Of a stretch of DNA of 64,000 nt, positions 40,201-53,650 are shown piece after piece; position 1 is the stretch's first letter; every line of letters begins with the position of its first letter. Source of the DNA: Papilionanthe hookeriana x Papilionanthe teres (lineage: Eukaryota > Streptophyta > Magnoliopsida > Asparagales > Orchidaceae); NCBI GenBank assembly GCA_022702705.1, contig CM040434.1, forward strand, positions 60,133,022 through 60,197,021, read 5' to 3'. Under the pieces are notes generated by a model, which worked only from the letters and a program-made list of their open reading frames with translations, searched no databases and was not told the origin of the DNA. A program made the position numbers and the translations under genes.

Positions 40201-42290
40201 AGATCATCTTTTGAGCAAAAAGTCATATTCGGTCAAAATGGTCAATTCTTGACCTAACTACCAACTCATTGAGCAAATATGTCAACTTTTGACGAAAAAG
40301 TCAATTTTGTTCAAAATGGACAATTTTGACCCAATGACCTCCCCGTTGACCCAATGAGTTAACTTTAGACAAAAAGTTCAATTTTGGTCAAAATATGTCA
40401 ACTTTTGACCAAAAAGACATCTTTGGTCAAAATGATTAATTTGTGACCCAATGAGCCTCCCATTGACCCAATGAGTTAACTTTTGACCAAAAATTCAATT
40501 TTGGCCAAAATAGTCAATTTTTGACCCAAAGAACAATTATTGACCTAATAAGTAATCTCTGACAAAAAGTCAACTTTGGCCAAAATGGTCTGTCCTTGAC
40601 CTAATGACAAACCCAATGACCCAATTTGTCAACTTCTCACTAAAAAGTCAATTTTTGTCAAAATAGTCCACTTTAACTTAATGACTACCCATTGACCCAA
40701 TAGGTCAACTTTTGACCAAATAGTCAATTTTGGTAAAAGTAGTCAATTTTTAACCTAATGACCAATTATCGAATCTAAGAAGTCAATCTCCGACCAAAAT
40801 ATCAACTTGGTCAAAAAGGTCAATCTCGACGCAATGACCAACCCATCGACCTAACAGTCAACTTTCGACAAAAAAGTCAACTTTGATCAAAAAGATCAAT
40901 CTTCGACCCAATGACCAACCTTCGATCTAATTGGTCAACTTTTGACCAAAAAGTCAATTTTGGTAAAATTAGTCAATTTCTGACTTAATGACCAATTATT
41001 GATCCTATAAGTCAATCTCTGACCAAAAAGCCAACTTTGGTCAAAATGGTCAATCCTTGACCTAATTACCAACTCAATGACCCAATAGGTCAAATTTTGA
41101 TCAAAAAGTCAATTTTGGTCAAAATAGTCAATTTTTGACCTAATGACCACCCCTTGACGAAAATGGTCAATCCTCGACCCAAAGAAAAACCAATTGACCC
41201 AATATGTCAACTTCTGACCAAAAAGTCAATTTTGGTCGAAATAGTCAATTTTTGTCTTAATGACCATCCATTGACACAATATGTCAGATTTTGACAAAAA
41301 AACTAAATTTTGGTAAAAATAGTTAATTTTTAACCTGATGACCAATTTTTGACCCAATGAGCTAATCTCTGACCATAAAGTCAACTTTGGGTAAAATGGT
41401 CAATCTTTAACACAATGACCAACCCATTTACCCAATAAGTCAACTTTTGACCAAAAAATCAACTTTCATCAAAAAGATGAATCCTTGACCCAATGACCAA
41501 CCCATTGGCCTGATAGGTTAACTTTTGACCAAAAAGTCAATTTTTAACTTAATGACCAATTATTGACCCAATAAGTCAACTTTCGAGCACAAAGTCAACT
41601 TTGGTCAAAATGGTCAACTTCGACCTAATTACCAACTCAACGACCCAATAGTGCAACTTTCACCAAAAAGTCAATTTTGGTTTAACATTATCAATTTTTA
41701 ACCTAATGACCAACCCATCAACCTAATAGGTCAATTTTTGACAAAAAAGTCAACTTTGGTAGAAATGGTCAATTTTTACCTAATGACCAACACATTGCCC
41801 CAATAGGTCAACTTTTGACGTAAAAGTCATCTTTGGTCAAAATGGTCATTAAGTCAATTTTTGACAAACTCATTGACCCAAAAAGTCAATCTCTGACCAA
41901 AAAGTCAACTTTGCTCAAAATGATCAATCATTGACTCAATGACAAACACAATGGCCCACTAGGTCAACTTTTGAACAAAAAAGTCAATTTTGGTTAAAAT
42001 AATTAATTTTTGACCTAATGAGCACTCATTGACCCAATAGGTCAACTTTTGACCAAAATCTGAACTTTGGTCAAAATTGTCAATTTTCGACCCAATGACC
42101 AACCCACTGACCCAATAGATCAAATTTTGACCAAAAAGTCATGTTCGGTCAAAATGGTCAATTCTTGACCCAATTACCAACTCACTGACCAAATAGATCA
42201 ACTTTTGGCCAAAAACTCAACTTTAGTCAAATTTGTCAATTTCTGACTCAATGACCATCCTGTTGACCCATTGGGTTAACTTTTGACTAA

Positions 42291-42340
42291 AAATTGACTT
42301 TTTTGACCAAAATTGACTTTTTGACTATTTTGACTAAAAT
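42291..42340 (-). repeat. Micro-inversion of satellite sequence, about 50 bp
   Basis: The plus strand here reads AAATTGACTTTTTTGACC then AAAATTGACTTTTTGACTA and TTTTGACTAAAAT. No normal forward monomer has TTGACTTTTT blocks. The reverse complement gives the ordinary order AGTCAAAAAGTCAATTTTGG then TCAAAA, so this piece is inverted relative to its neighbours. Forward satellite resumes at about 42,341 with ACAAACCCATTGACC. It is the only orientation change I found in the window. Confidence 0.85.
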
Positions 42341-45300
42341 ACAAACCCATTGACCTAATGTCCACCCATTGACCCAATACTTCAACTTTTGAACGAAAAG
42401 TCAACTATGGTAAAAAAGATCAATTTTTGACCCAATGACCAACCCATTGAACCAATTGATCAACTTTTGACCAAAAAGCCATCTTCGATCAAAAAGGTCA
42501 ATTCTTAACCCAACTAGCAACTCATTGACCAAATAAGTTAACTTTTGACCAAAAAGTCAACTTTGGTCAAAATGGACAATTTCTGACCCAATGACCACCC
42601 TATTGACCCAATGGGTTAACTTTTGACCAAAAATTCAATTTTGCTCAAAATAGGTTAATTTTTAAACAAAAAGTCATCTTTGGTCAAAATGGTTAATTTC
42701 TGACCCAATGACCCCCGTTGACCCAATGGGTTAACTTTTAACCAAAAATTCAATTTTGACAAACTAGTGAATTTTTGACCTAAAGACCAATAATTGATCC
42801 AATAAGTCTATCTCTGACCAAAAAGTCACCTTTGGTCAAAATGGTCAATCCTTGACCCAATGAAAAACCCAATGACGCAATATGTCAACTTTTGACCAAA
42901 AAGTCAATTTTGGTCAAAATCAGTCTGATTTTCGACTTAATGACCACCCATTGATCCAATAGGTCAGCTTTTGACCAAAAAGTCAATTTTGGGCAATATA
43001 GTCAATTTTTAACTTAATGACCAATTATTGACCCAGTCAGCCAATCTCCGACCAAAAAGTCAACTTTGATTAAAATGATTAATCCTTGACCCAATAACCA
43101 ACCCATTGACCAAATAGGTCAACTTTTGACCAAAAAGTCAACTTTGGTAAAAAAGATCAATCCTTGACCCAATGACCAACCCATTAGCCTAATAGGTTAA
43201 CTTTCGTCCAAAAAGTCAAATTTTATCAAAATAGTCAATTTTTTGACTTAATGAACAATTATTGACTCAATAAGTCAATCTCTAACCAAAAACTCAACTT
43301 TGGTCAGAATGGTCAATCCTTGACCCAATTACCAACTCAATGAACAAAATAGGTCAACTTTTAACCAAAAACTCAATTTTGGTTAAAATAGTCAATTTTT
43401 GACCTAATGACCACCCATTGATCCAATAGGTCAACTTTTGACCTAAAATTCAACTTTGGTCGAAAAGGTCAATTTTTGACCCAATGACCGACCCACTGAC
43501 CCAAAGATCAACTTTTAACCAAAAAGTCATCTTCAGTCAAAATGGTCAATTTTTGACCCAATTACCTACTCATTGACCAAATAGGTCAACTTTTGACCAA
43601 AAAGTCAACTTCGATCAAAATTCTCAATTTTTAACCCATAGACATCCCTTTGACCCATTGGGATAACTTTTGATTAAAAATTCAGTTTTGGTTAAAAAGT
43701 CAAATTTTGACCTAACGATCAATTATTGACCCAATCAGTTAACCTATGATAAAAAAAGTCAACTTTGGTTAAAATTGTGAATACTCGACCCAATGACAAA
43801 CCCTTTGACCCAATAAGTCAATTTTTGACCAAAAATACAACTTTAGTCAAAATAGTCAATTTTGATCAAATGACCACCCATTGACCCAATAATTCAACTT
43901 TTGACCAAAAAGTCAACATTGTTCAAAATGGTCAATTTTTGATCCAATGACCAACCCATTGAACAAATATATCAACTTTTGACCAAAAAGTCATCTTAAG
44001 TTAAAATGGTCAATTCATGACCCAACTACCAACTCATTGACCAAATAGGTCAACTTTTGACAAAAAATGGATAATTTCTGACCCACTTACCACCCCTTTG
44101 ACCCAATGGGTTAACTTTTGAACAAAAATACAATTTTGCTCAAAATGGGTCAACTTTTGAACAAAAAGTCTACTTTAGTCAAAGTGGTTAATTTCTAACC
44201 CAATGATCCCCCGCTAACCCAATGGGTTAACTTTTGATCAAAAAGTCAATTTTGGTCAAAATAGTCAATTTTTAACCTAATGATAAATTATTAACCCTGT
44301 AAGCCAATATTTGACCTAAAAGTCAACCTTGGTCAAAATGGTCAATCCTTGACCCAATGACAAACTCATTGACCCAATAAGTCAATCTCTGACCAAAAAG
44401 TTAACTTTGGTCAAAATGGTCAATCCATGACTCAATGACAAACCCATTGGCCCAATAGGTCAACATTTGACAAAAAAAGTCAATTTTGGTCAAAATAGTC
44501 AAATTTTGACCAAATGAGCACCCATTGACCCAATAGGTCAAGTTTTGACCAACAACTCAACTTTAGTCAAACTGGTCAATTTTTAACCCAATGACTAACC
44601 CACTACACAATAGATCAACTTTTCACCCAAAAGTCATCTTCGGTCAAAATTGTCAATTCTTGACCCAATTACCAACTCACTGACCAAATATGTCAACTTT
44701 TGACCAAAAAGTCAACTTCGGTCAAATGTTCAATTTCTGACTCAATGACCATCCCGTTCACCCATTGGGTTAACTTTTGACTAAAAATTCAGTTTTGGTC
44801 AAAAAGTCAAATTTTGACCTAATGACCAATTATTGACCCAATAAGTCAATCTCTGACCAAAAAGTCAACTTTGGTTCAAAGTGCTCAATTATTGACACAA
44901 TCACAAACCCATTGACCCAATTTGTCAATTTTTGACAAAAAAGTCAATTTTTGTCTTAATAGTCAATCTTTGACCTAATGACCACCCATTTACCCAATAG
45001 TTCAACTTTTGACCAAAAAGTCAACTTTGGTCAAAATGGTCAATTTTTTACCCAATGACCAACCCATTGAACCATTTGATCAACTTTTGGCCAAAAAGCC
45101 ATCTTCAGTCAAAATGGCCAATTCTTAACCCAACTACCAACTCATTGATCAAATAAGTCAACTTTGACCAAAAAGTTAACTTCGGTCAAAATGTAATGCT
45201 TCGACCCAATGACAACACTCAACGTCAACTTAAGGTTAACTTTCGACCAAAAAATTAAATTTCGCTTAAAATAAGTCAACTTTTCGAACAAAAAGTCATG

Positions 45301-46400
45301 CTTCGTTAAAATAGTTAATCGCTCGACCCAATGACTCTCCCGTTAACCTCAATGGGTTAACCTTCGATCAAAAATTCAATTTTGGTCAAAATAATCAATT
45401 TTTAACCTAATGACCAATTATTACCCCAATAAGTCAATCTCGGAAAAAAAAGTCAACTTTGGTTAAAATGGTCAATTCTTGACCCAATGAAAAACCCATT
45501 GACCGAATATGTCAACTTTTGACCAAAAAGTCAATTTTAGTCAAAATATTCAATTTTTTACTTAATGACCACCCATTGACCCAGTAGGTCAGCTTTTGAT
45601 AAAAAAAGTCAACTTTGGTCAAAATAGTCAATTTTTAATCTAATGATCAATTATTGACCCAATTAGTCAATCTCTGACCAAAAAGTCAACTTTGTTAAAA
45701 TGGTCAATCCTAGACCCAATGACTAACCCATTGACCCAATAGGTCAACTTTTGACCAAAAAGTCAACTTCAGACAAAAAGATCAATCCTTGACCCAATAC
45801 CAACCCATTAGCCCAATAGGTCAACTTTTTACCAAATAGTCAAATTTGGTCAAAATAGTCAATTTTCGACTTAATGACCAATTATCGACTCAATAAGTCA
45901 ATCTCTCGACAAAAAAGTCAACTTCGTCATAATAACTAATCCTCGACCCAATTACCAACCCAATCGACCCAATAAGTCAACTTTCGACCAAAAAGTCAAT
46001 TATGGTCAAAATAATCAATTCGACCTAATGACCACCCATCGACCTAACATGTCAACTTTCGACCAAAAAGTCAACTTTGGTCGAAATGGTCAATTTTTTA
46101 CCCATCGACCCAATCAGTCAACTTTGACACAAAAAGTCATCTTTGGTCAAAATGGTCAATTCTTCGATCCAATTACCAACTCATCGGCCAAATCGTTCAA
46201 CACTCGACCAAAAAGTCAAATTTGGTCAAAATGGTCAATTTCGATCCGAATGACCACCATTGTCGATCCATACAGTTAACTTTCGACCAAAAATTCAACT
46301 TTGGTAAAAAGTCAAATTTTGACATAATGACCAATTATTGACCCAATAAGTCAATCACTATCAAAAAAGTCAACTTTTGTCAAAATGCTCAATCCTTGAA

Positions 46401-49400
46401 CCAATGACCAACCCATTGACCTAATAGGTCAACTTTTGAACAAAAAGTCAATTTTGGTCAAAATTGTTAATTTTTTTACCTAATGACAACCCATTGACCC
46501 AAATGGTCAACTTTTCAACAAAAAAGTCAACTATCAAGTTAAAATGTTCAATTCTCAACCCAATAAAAATCCCATTAATCCAATAGTCAATTTTCGACAA
46601 AAAGTGAACTTCGCCAAAAAGTTCAATTCTCGACCCAATGACCAACCTTCGATCCAATCGATCAACTTTTCAACAAAAGTCAATTTCGTCAAAATAAGAA
46701 AATTTCGACCTAATGTCCAATAATTTACCCAATAAGTCAATCTCGACTAAAGAGTCGACTTGGTCATAATGGTCAACTCGACCAAAAGACAAACCCATCA
46801 ATCTAATAGTCAACTTTTCGACCAAAAAGTCAACTTAGTAAAATGGTCAATCCTTGACCCAATGACGAACCCATTGACCCAATAGGTCAAATTTTGACCA
46901 AAAAGTCAACCTTGGTCAAAATGGTCAATCCTTAACCCAATGACCAACTAATTGTCTCAATTTGTCAACTTTTGACCTAAAAGTCAACTATCATCAAAAT
47001 GGTCAATCCATGAACCACTAACATACCCATTTATACAATGGTTTAGCTTTTAACTAAAAATTTAAATTTGGTGAAAATAGTCTATTTTTAACTTAATGAC
47101 CTCCTATTGGCCCAATAAGTCAACTTTTGACCAAAAAGACAACTTCGGTTAAAATGGTTAATTTCTGACCCAATGATCAACCCATTGACTAATGGTCTAC
47201 ATTTAACCAAGAAGTCAACTTTGGTCAAAATGTTCAATCATTCACCCAATGACCAAACCATTGACCTAATAGGTCAACTTTTGACCAAAAAGTCAATTTT
47301 TGTCAAAATAGTCAATTTTTCATCAAATGACCAATTATTGCTCAATAAGTCAATCTCTTACCAAAAAGTCAACTTCGTCAAAATGGTCAATCTTCGACCT
47401 AACGAGAAACCCATCGACCCAACAACTCAAACTTTGACCAAAAAGTCAACTTTAATCAAAATGGTAAATTTTCGACCCAATGACCAACAAATCAATCTCA
47501 ATATGTCAACTTTCGGTCAAATTGACTCAATCCTCGACCCAATGACCAACTCATCAATCCAATAAATCAATATTCGACTAAAAAGTCAATTTCAACTAAA
47601 ATAACATATTTTTGACCTAATGACCAATTATTGACTGAAAAGGTCAATCTCTTATCAAAAAGTCAACTTTGGTTAAAATTATCAATCCTTGATCCAATGA
47701 CGAACCCATTGACCAAATAGGTCATCTTTAAACGAAAAAGTGAAATTTGGTCAAAATGGCCAATCCTGAACCCAATGACCAACTCATCAGCCTAAAAAGT
47801 CAAGTTTTGAACAAAAAGTCAGTTTTGGTCAAAGTAGTCAATTTTTGACCTTAATGATCATCTCATCAATCTAATCAGTTAACTTTCGACCAAATAATAA
47901 CTTTGGTCGAAATGGATCAATTTAATCGACCCAATGACTCATCAATCTAACAGTCAACTGCCGACTAAGAATTAAAATTTCGACAAAATAAGTCAATTTT
48001 AATCTAATGACCAATTATTGACCCAATAAGTCAATCTTTTGCCAAAAAGTCAACTTTAATCAAAATGGTTAATCATTGACCTAATCACTAACCTAATGAC
48101 CCAATGGGACAGCTTTTGACGAAAAAGTCAAGTTTGGTCAAAATGGACAGTTTCTAACCCAATGACCAAACCCCTGACCTAGCAGGTCAACTTTAAACAA
48201 AATGGTTAATTTCTAACACAATGACCACCCCATTGACCCAATAGGTCAACTTTTGTCCAAAAATTTAATTTTTGTCAACCTAATCAAATATTGACCTAAT
48301 GACGAAATATTGACCCAATAAGTCAATCTCTGACCAAAAAGTCAACTTTGGTCAAAATGGTCAATCCTTGACCCAATGACCTACCGTTTGACCAAATATG
48401 TAAACTTTTGACCAAAAGTCAACTTGGGTCAAAATGATCAATCCTTAACTCAATGACTCAATTGGTCAACTTTTGACCAAAAAGTCAATTTCATTCAAAA
48501 AACCCAATTTTTGACTTAATGGCCACCCCATTGACCCAAAAGGTCAACTTTTGACCAAAAGTCAACTTTGGTCAAAATGATCAATTTCTGACCCAATGAC
48601 CATCCTGTTGATCCAATAAGTTAACTTTTGACCAAAAAGTCAACTTTGGTAAAAAATTGTCAATCCTTGACCCAATGACCAACCCATTGAGCCAATAGGT
48701 CAACTTTTGACCAAAAGGTCAACTTTGGTCAAAAAAGTCAATCCTTGACCCAATGACCAACCAATTGACCCAATATGTCAACTTTCGACCAAAAAGTCAA
48801 TTTTAGTCAAAATGGTTAATCCTTTAACCAATGACATATCCATTGACCCAATAGGTCAACTTTTGACAAAAAAGTCATTTTTGGTCAAAATAGTAATTTT
48901 TATCCTAATGATCATCCATTGACCCAATGGTCCAACTTTTGACCAAAAAGTCATGTTCGGTTAAAATCGGTCAATTTTCGACCTAATGACCAACCCATCG
49001 AATCTAACTGGTCAACTTCGACGAAAAGGTTAACTTTGGTCAAAGTGATCAATCTTCGACCCAATGACCAACCCATCGATCCAACAGTCAACTTTCGACC
49101 AAAAAGTCAATTTTGGTCAAAATAGTCAATTTTTGACCTAATGACCAATTATTGCCCAATAAAACAATCTCTTACCAAAAAGTCAACTTTAGTCAAATTG
49201 GTCAATCTTTGACCCAATGATAAACGCATTGACCCAACAGGTCAAGTTTTGACCAAAAAGTCAAATTTGATCAAAATGGTCAATTTCTGAGCCATTGACA
49301 AACTAATTAACCCAATATGTCAACTTTTGACCAAAAAATTTCAATAATGGTCAAATTGGTCAATCCTTGACCCAAAGACCAATCCATTGACCCAGGAGGT

Positions 49401-49750
49401 CAATATTTGACCAAAAAGTCAAGTTTGATTAAAATGATCAATTTCTGACCCAAAGACCAACCCATCGACCCAATAGGTCATTTTTTGACCAAAAAGTCAA
49501 CTTTGGTCAAAACGGTCAATTTCTAACACAATGATCACCCCATTGACTCAATGGGTTAACTTTTGACCAAAATTCAAATTTGGTCAACTTAAATCAATTT
49601 TTGACCAAATGACTAATTATTAACCAAATGGGACAACTCTGACCAAAAAGTCAAGTTTGGTCAAAATGGTCAATCATTGACCTAATAGGTCAACTTTTGA
49701 CTAAAATGACAACTTTAGTCAAAATAGTCAATCCTTAACCCAATGACAAA
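46401..49750. repeat. Second type I domain
   Basis: Type II markers stop near 46,400 and the type I marker set of the left part of the window returns, including CTCTTACCAAAAAGTC, CATACCCATT and AATGGGACA. Type II markers (ATTACCAACTCATTAGCC, CCCCGTCAATC/CCCGTTGACCC, GTTAAC) return from about 49,900. AATGGGACAAC-type and CTAACACAATGA-type monomers occur both at about 48,080-48,290 and 49,520-49,660, suggesting a further internal duplication. Confidence 0.6.
46418..48345. repeat. Dispersed duplicate, copy 2 (partner 6,137-8,340)
   Basis: The order of rare variants matches copy 1: AATCGATCAACTTTTCAAC, ATTGTCTCAATTTGTC, ACATACCCATT, CTATTGGCCCAATAAG, TTTAACCAAGAAGTCAAC (about 47,202), TGCTCAATAAGTC (about 47,338), GAGAAACCCAT, and TAATGACCCAATGGGACA (about 48,090). 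Only one 232-bp trimer is present where copy 1 has two. The left end contains a dense transition patch (46,540-46,820). Confidence 0.8.
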
Positions 49751-51599
49751 TTAATTGACCCATTAGGTCAACTTTTGACCGAAAAGACAATTTTGGTCAA
49801 AATAGTTAATTTCTGACCTAATGACCACCCATTGACCCAATAGGTCTACTTTTGACCAAAAAGACAATTTTGCTCAAAATGGTCAATTTTTTACCCAATG
49901 ACCAACGCATTGACTCAAAAGGTCAATTTTAGACTAAAAAGTCATTTTTGGTCAAAATAGTCAATTCTTGATCTAATTACCAACTCATTAGCCAAATAGG
50001 TCAACCTTTGACCAAAAAGTCAACTTCGGTCAAAATAGTCAATTTTTTACCTAATGACCACCCCGTCAATCTATCAAGTTAACTTTCGACTAAAAATTCA
50101 GCTTTTAGTTAGAAAGTTAATTTTTGATCTAATGACCAATTATCGACCCAATAAGTCAATCTGCGACAAATAAGTCAACTTCGTCAAAATGGTCAATCCT
50201 CGACCCAATGACAAACCCATCAATCTAATAGTCAACTTTCACCAAAAAGTCAACTATGGTCAAAATAGTCAATTTTTGACCTAATGAGCACCCATTGACC
50301 CAAAATGTCAACTTTTTCTATAAAGTCAACTTTGGTCAAAATGGTCATTTTTTAACCCAATTACCAACCTGTTGACCTAATAGATTAAATTTTGACCAAA
50401 AAGTCATCTTTTGTCAAAATGGTCAATTCTTGACTCAATTACAAACTCATTGACCAAATAGGTCAACTTTTGACCAAAAAGTCAAATTTGGTCAAAATGA
50501 TCAATTTTTGACCCAATGATCACCCCGTTGACCCATTGGGTTAACTTTTGACCAAAAATTCAATATTGGTCAAAAAAAGTTAATTTTTGACCTAATGACC
50601 AATTATTGACCCAATAAGTCAATCTCTGATCAAAAAGTCAAATTTGGTCAAAATGGTCAATCCCTGACCCAATGACAAACCCATTGACCCAATATGTTAA
50701 ACTTCAACTAAAAAGTCAATATTAATCAAAATACATAATTTCGACCTAATGACCACCTAGTCGACCTAATAGTCAACTTTGACCAAAAGTCAACTTTGGT
50801 CAAAATGGTCAATTTTCGACCTAATGACCAACTCTATCAATCTAATAGTCAACTTTCGACCAAAAGTCATCTTTGTCAAAATGGTCAATTCTCGATATTA
50901 ATTACCAACTCATCAATCTAATAGTCAACTTTTTATTAAAAGGTCAACATTAGTCAAAATGGTTAATTTTTAACTGAATAACTAATCCATTGATCCAACA
51001 GGTCAACTTTTGACCAAAAAGTCATCTTTGGTCAAAATGGTCAATTTTTGACCCAATTACCAACTCATTGACCAAATAGTCATCTTTTGACCAAAAAGTC
51101 AACTTTGGTCAAATGGTTAAGGCCAAATGACCACCTTGTTAACCTAATAGGTTTACTTTTGACCAAAAACTAAATTTTGGTCAAAATAAGTCAACTTTTG
51201 ACCAAAAAGTTATCTTTGGTCAAAATGGTCAATTTGTGACCAAATGAGCACCCATTGACCCAATGGGTTAACTTTTGACTAAAATTTCATTTTTGGTCAA
51301 AATAGTCAATTTTTAACCTAACGACCAATTGTTGACTGAATAAGTCAATCTCTGACAAAAAAGTCAACCTTGGTCAAAATGGTCAATCCTTGACCCAATA
51401 TGTCAACTTTTGACCAAAATGTCAATTTTGGTTAAAATAGTTAATTTTTGACTTAATGACCACCCATTGACCTAATAGATCAATTTTTGATCAAAAAGTC
51501 AATTTTAGTCAAAATAGTCAATTTTTTACCAACGACCAATTATTGACCCACTAAGCCAATCTTTGACAATAATGTCAACATTGGTCAAAATGGTCAATC

Positions 51600-53650
51600 C
51601 TTGACTCGATGACCAAACTATTGACCCAATAAGTCAACTTTTGACCAAAAAATCAACTTTGAAAAAATGATCAATCCTTGACCCAATGTTCAAACTATAA
51701 GCCTAATAGGTCAACTTTTGACCACAAAGTTAATTTCGTCAAAAATAGTATTAATTTATGGAATTATTGACCCAATAAGTCAATCTCTGACCAAAAAGTT
51801 AATTTTGGTTAAATGGTCAATCCTTGACCTAATGACAAACTCATTGATCCAATTTGTCAACTTTTGACAAAAAAGTCAATTTTGGTCAAAATAGTCATAT
51901 TTTGAGCTAATGACCTCCTAGAAAAAATGATCAATCATTGACCTAATGCCGTAACTGTTAGCCTAATTGGTCAACCTTTGACAACAAAGTCAATCTTGCT
52001 CAAAATAGTTAATTTTTGAATTAATAACCAATTATTGACCCAATAAGTCAATCTCTGACCAAAAAGTCAACTTTGGTCAAAATGATCAATCCTAGACCCA
52101 ATGGCCATCCCATTTTCCATTGACCCAATAGTCAACTTTTGACCAATAAGTCAACTTTGGTCAAAATGATCAATCCTTGACCCAATCGCCAACCCATTGG
52201 CCTAATAAGTCAACTTTTGACCAAAAAGCCAATTTTGGTCAAATTAGTCATTTTTCGAATTAATGACCAATTTTCGACCCAATAAGTTAATCTCCGATCG
52301 TAAATTCAACTCGTGGTCAAAATGGTTAATCTCGACCCAATAACAAACCCATCGACCAAATAGTCAACTTTCGACCAAAAAGTCACTAACAAAAAGTCAA
52401 AATTGGTCAAAATAATCAATTTTTAACCTAATGACCACCTATCGAATCCAATAAGTCGACTTTTGACAAAAAGTCAACTTCGGCTAAATCGGCAATTTTT
52501 AACCAACTCATCGTACAAATAGGTCAACTTTCGACTGTAAAGTCAATTTTGGTCAAAATGATCAATTTCCGCCCCAATGACCTCCGCGTTGAGCCATTGG
52601 GTAAACTTTTTGACCAAAAAATTAATTTTGGTCAAAATTATCAATTTTTGACCTAATGACACTTTATTGACCCAATAAGTTAATCTTTGACAAAAAGTCA
52701 ACTTTGCTCAAAATGATCAATCCTTGACCAATTGCCAAACTCATTGACCCAATAAGTCAACTTTTGACCAAAAAGTCAATTTTGGTCAAAACAATCAATT
52801 TTTGACCTAATGACCACCCATTAACGCAATAGGTCAACTTTTGACAAAAAACTCAACTTTGGTCAAAATGGTCATTTTTCGACCCAATGACCAACCGATT
52901 GAGCCAATAGATCAAATTTTGACAAGAAAGTCATCTCCAGTAGAAATGGTCAATTCTCGACCCAATTACTAACTCATTGACCAAATAGATCAACTTTTAA
53001 CAAAAAAGTCAACTTTAGTCAAAATGGTCGATTTCTGACCCAATGACCACCCCATTGACCCAATGGATCAACTTTTGACCAAAAATTTAATTTTGGTTAA
53101 AATAATCAATTTTTAACCTAATGACCAATTATCGACCCAATAAGTCAATCTCTCGACCAAAAAGTCAACATCGGTCAAAAAGGTCAATCCTCGACCCAAT
53201 GACTAACCCATCGAATCTCAACAGTCAACTTCGACCAAAAAATCAATTTTCGACAAAGTAGTCAATTTTCGACATAATGAGCTAATTATCGACCCAAGCA
53301 GGTCAATCTTCGAGCAAAAATCGAACTTTGGTCAAGATGGCTAATCTTTAACTCGTGACCAACCCATTGACTCAATAGATCGAACTTTCGACTCAAAAAG
53401 TCAACTTTGGTTAAAATGATCAATCCTTAACCCAATGACTAACCCATTGGCCTAATAGGTTAACTTTTGACTAAAAAGTCAAATTTGGTAAAAATAAGCA
53501 AATTTTGAATTAACGACCAATTGCTGACCCAATAAGTCAATCTCTGACCAAAAAGTTAACTTTGGTCAAAATGGTCAATCCTTGACCCAATGACAAACCC
53601 ATCGATCTAATAGGTCAACTTTCGACTAAAAAGTCAATTTTGGTCAAAAT
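51600..53650. repeat. Triplicated segment, copy C
   Basis: Third copy of the 13,441 and 35,290 segments: AATCAACTTTGAAAAAATGA, GTTCAAACTATAAGCC, the truncated joint GACCTCCTAGAAAAAATG (about 51,910), GACACTTTATTGACCC (about 52,650), GTCATCTCCAGTAGAAATGG and CAAGATGGCTAATC. It has more TCGACC-type changes than copies A and B in its right part. Confidence 0.85.

Larger units (their letters stand above)
8341..46400. repeat. Type II variant domain with about 1.5-kb higher-order units
   Basis: Monomers with AATGGGTTAAC or TTGGGTTAAC, CATCTTCGGTC, CAACTACCAACTC, CCATTGGCCTAAT, and AGTAAGCCAATCTC recur in a loosely fixed order. The domain is marked by shortened 1.5-monomer joints (ACAAAAAGTCATCTTTGG and variants) at about 8,749, 11,905, 13,005, 16,448, 17,950, 19,389, 20,580, 22,446, 23,926, 25,427, 27,327, 28,198, 29,518, 31,459, 32,621, 33,369, 34,870, 37,611, 39,064, 40,396, 42,652, 44,147 and 45,271. 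The commonest spacing is near 1.5 kb. Shorter and longer spacings indicate internal deletions and duplications. Confidence 0.75.

Noticed and set aside
46028..46279. 83-residue plus-strand frame and overlapping minus-strand frames at 46,448-46,740
   Set aside because: These lie in transition patches, where changes and small indels remove stops by chance. They are satellite translations.
47173..47565. Longest open frame, 130 residues, plus strand
   Set aside because: It is satellite translation with a 26-residue period (LTKKSTLVKM recurs 26 residues later as LTKKSIFVKI), which follows from the 78-bp monomer. It has no domain and no independent codon signal.
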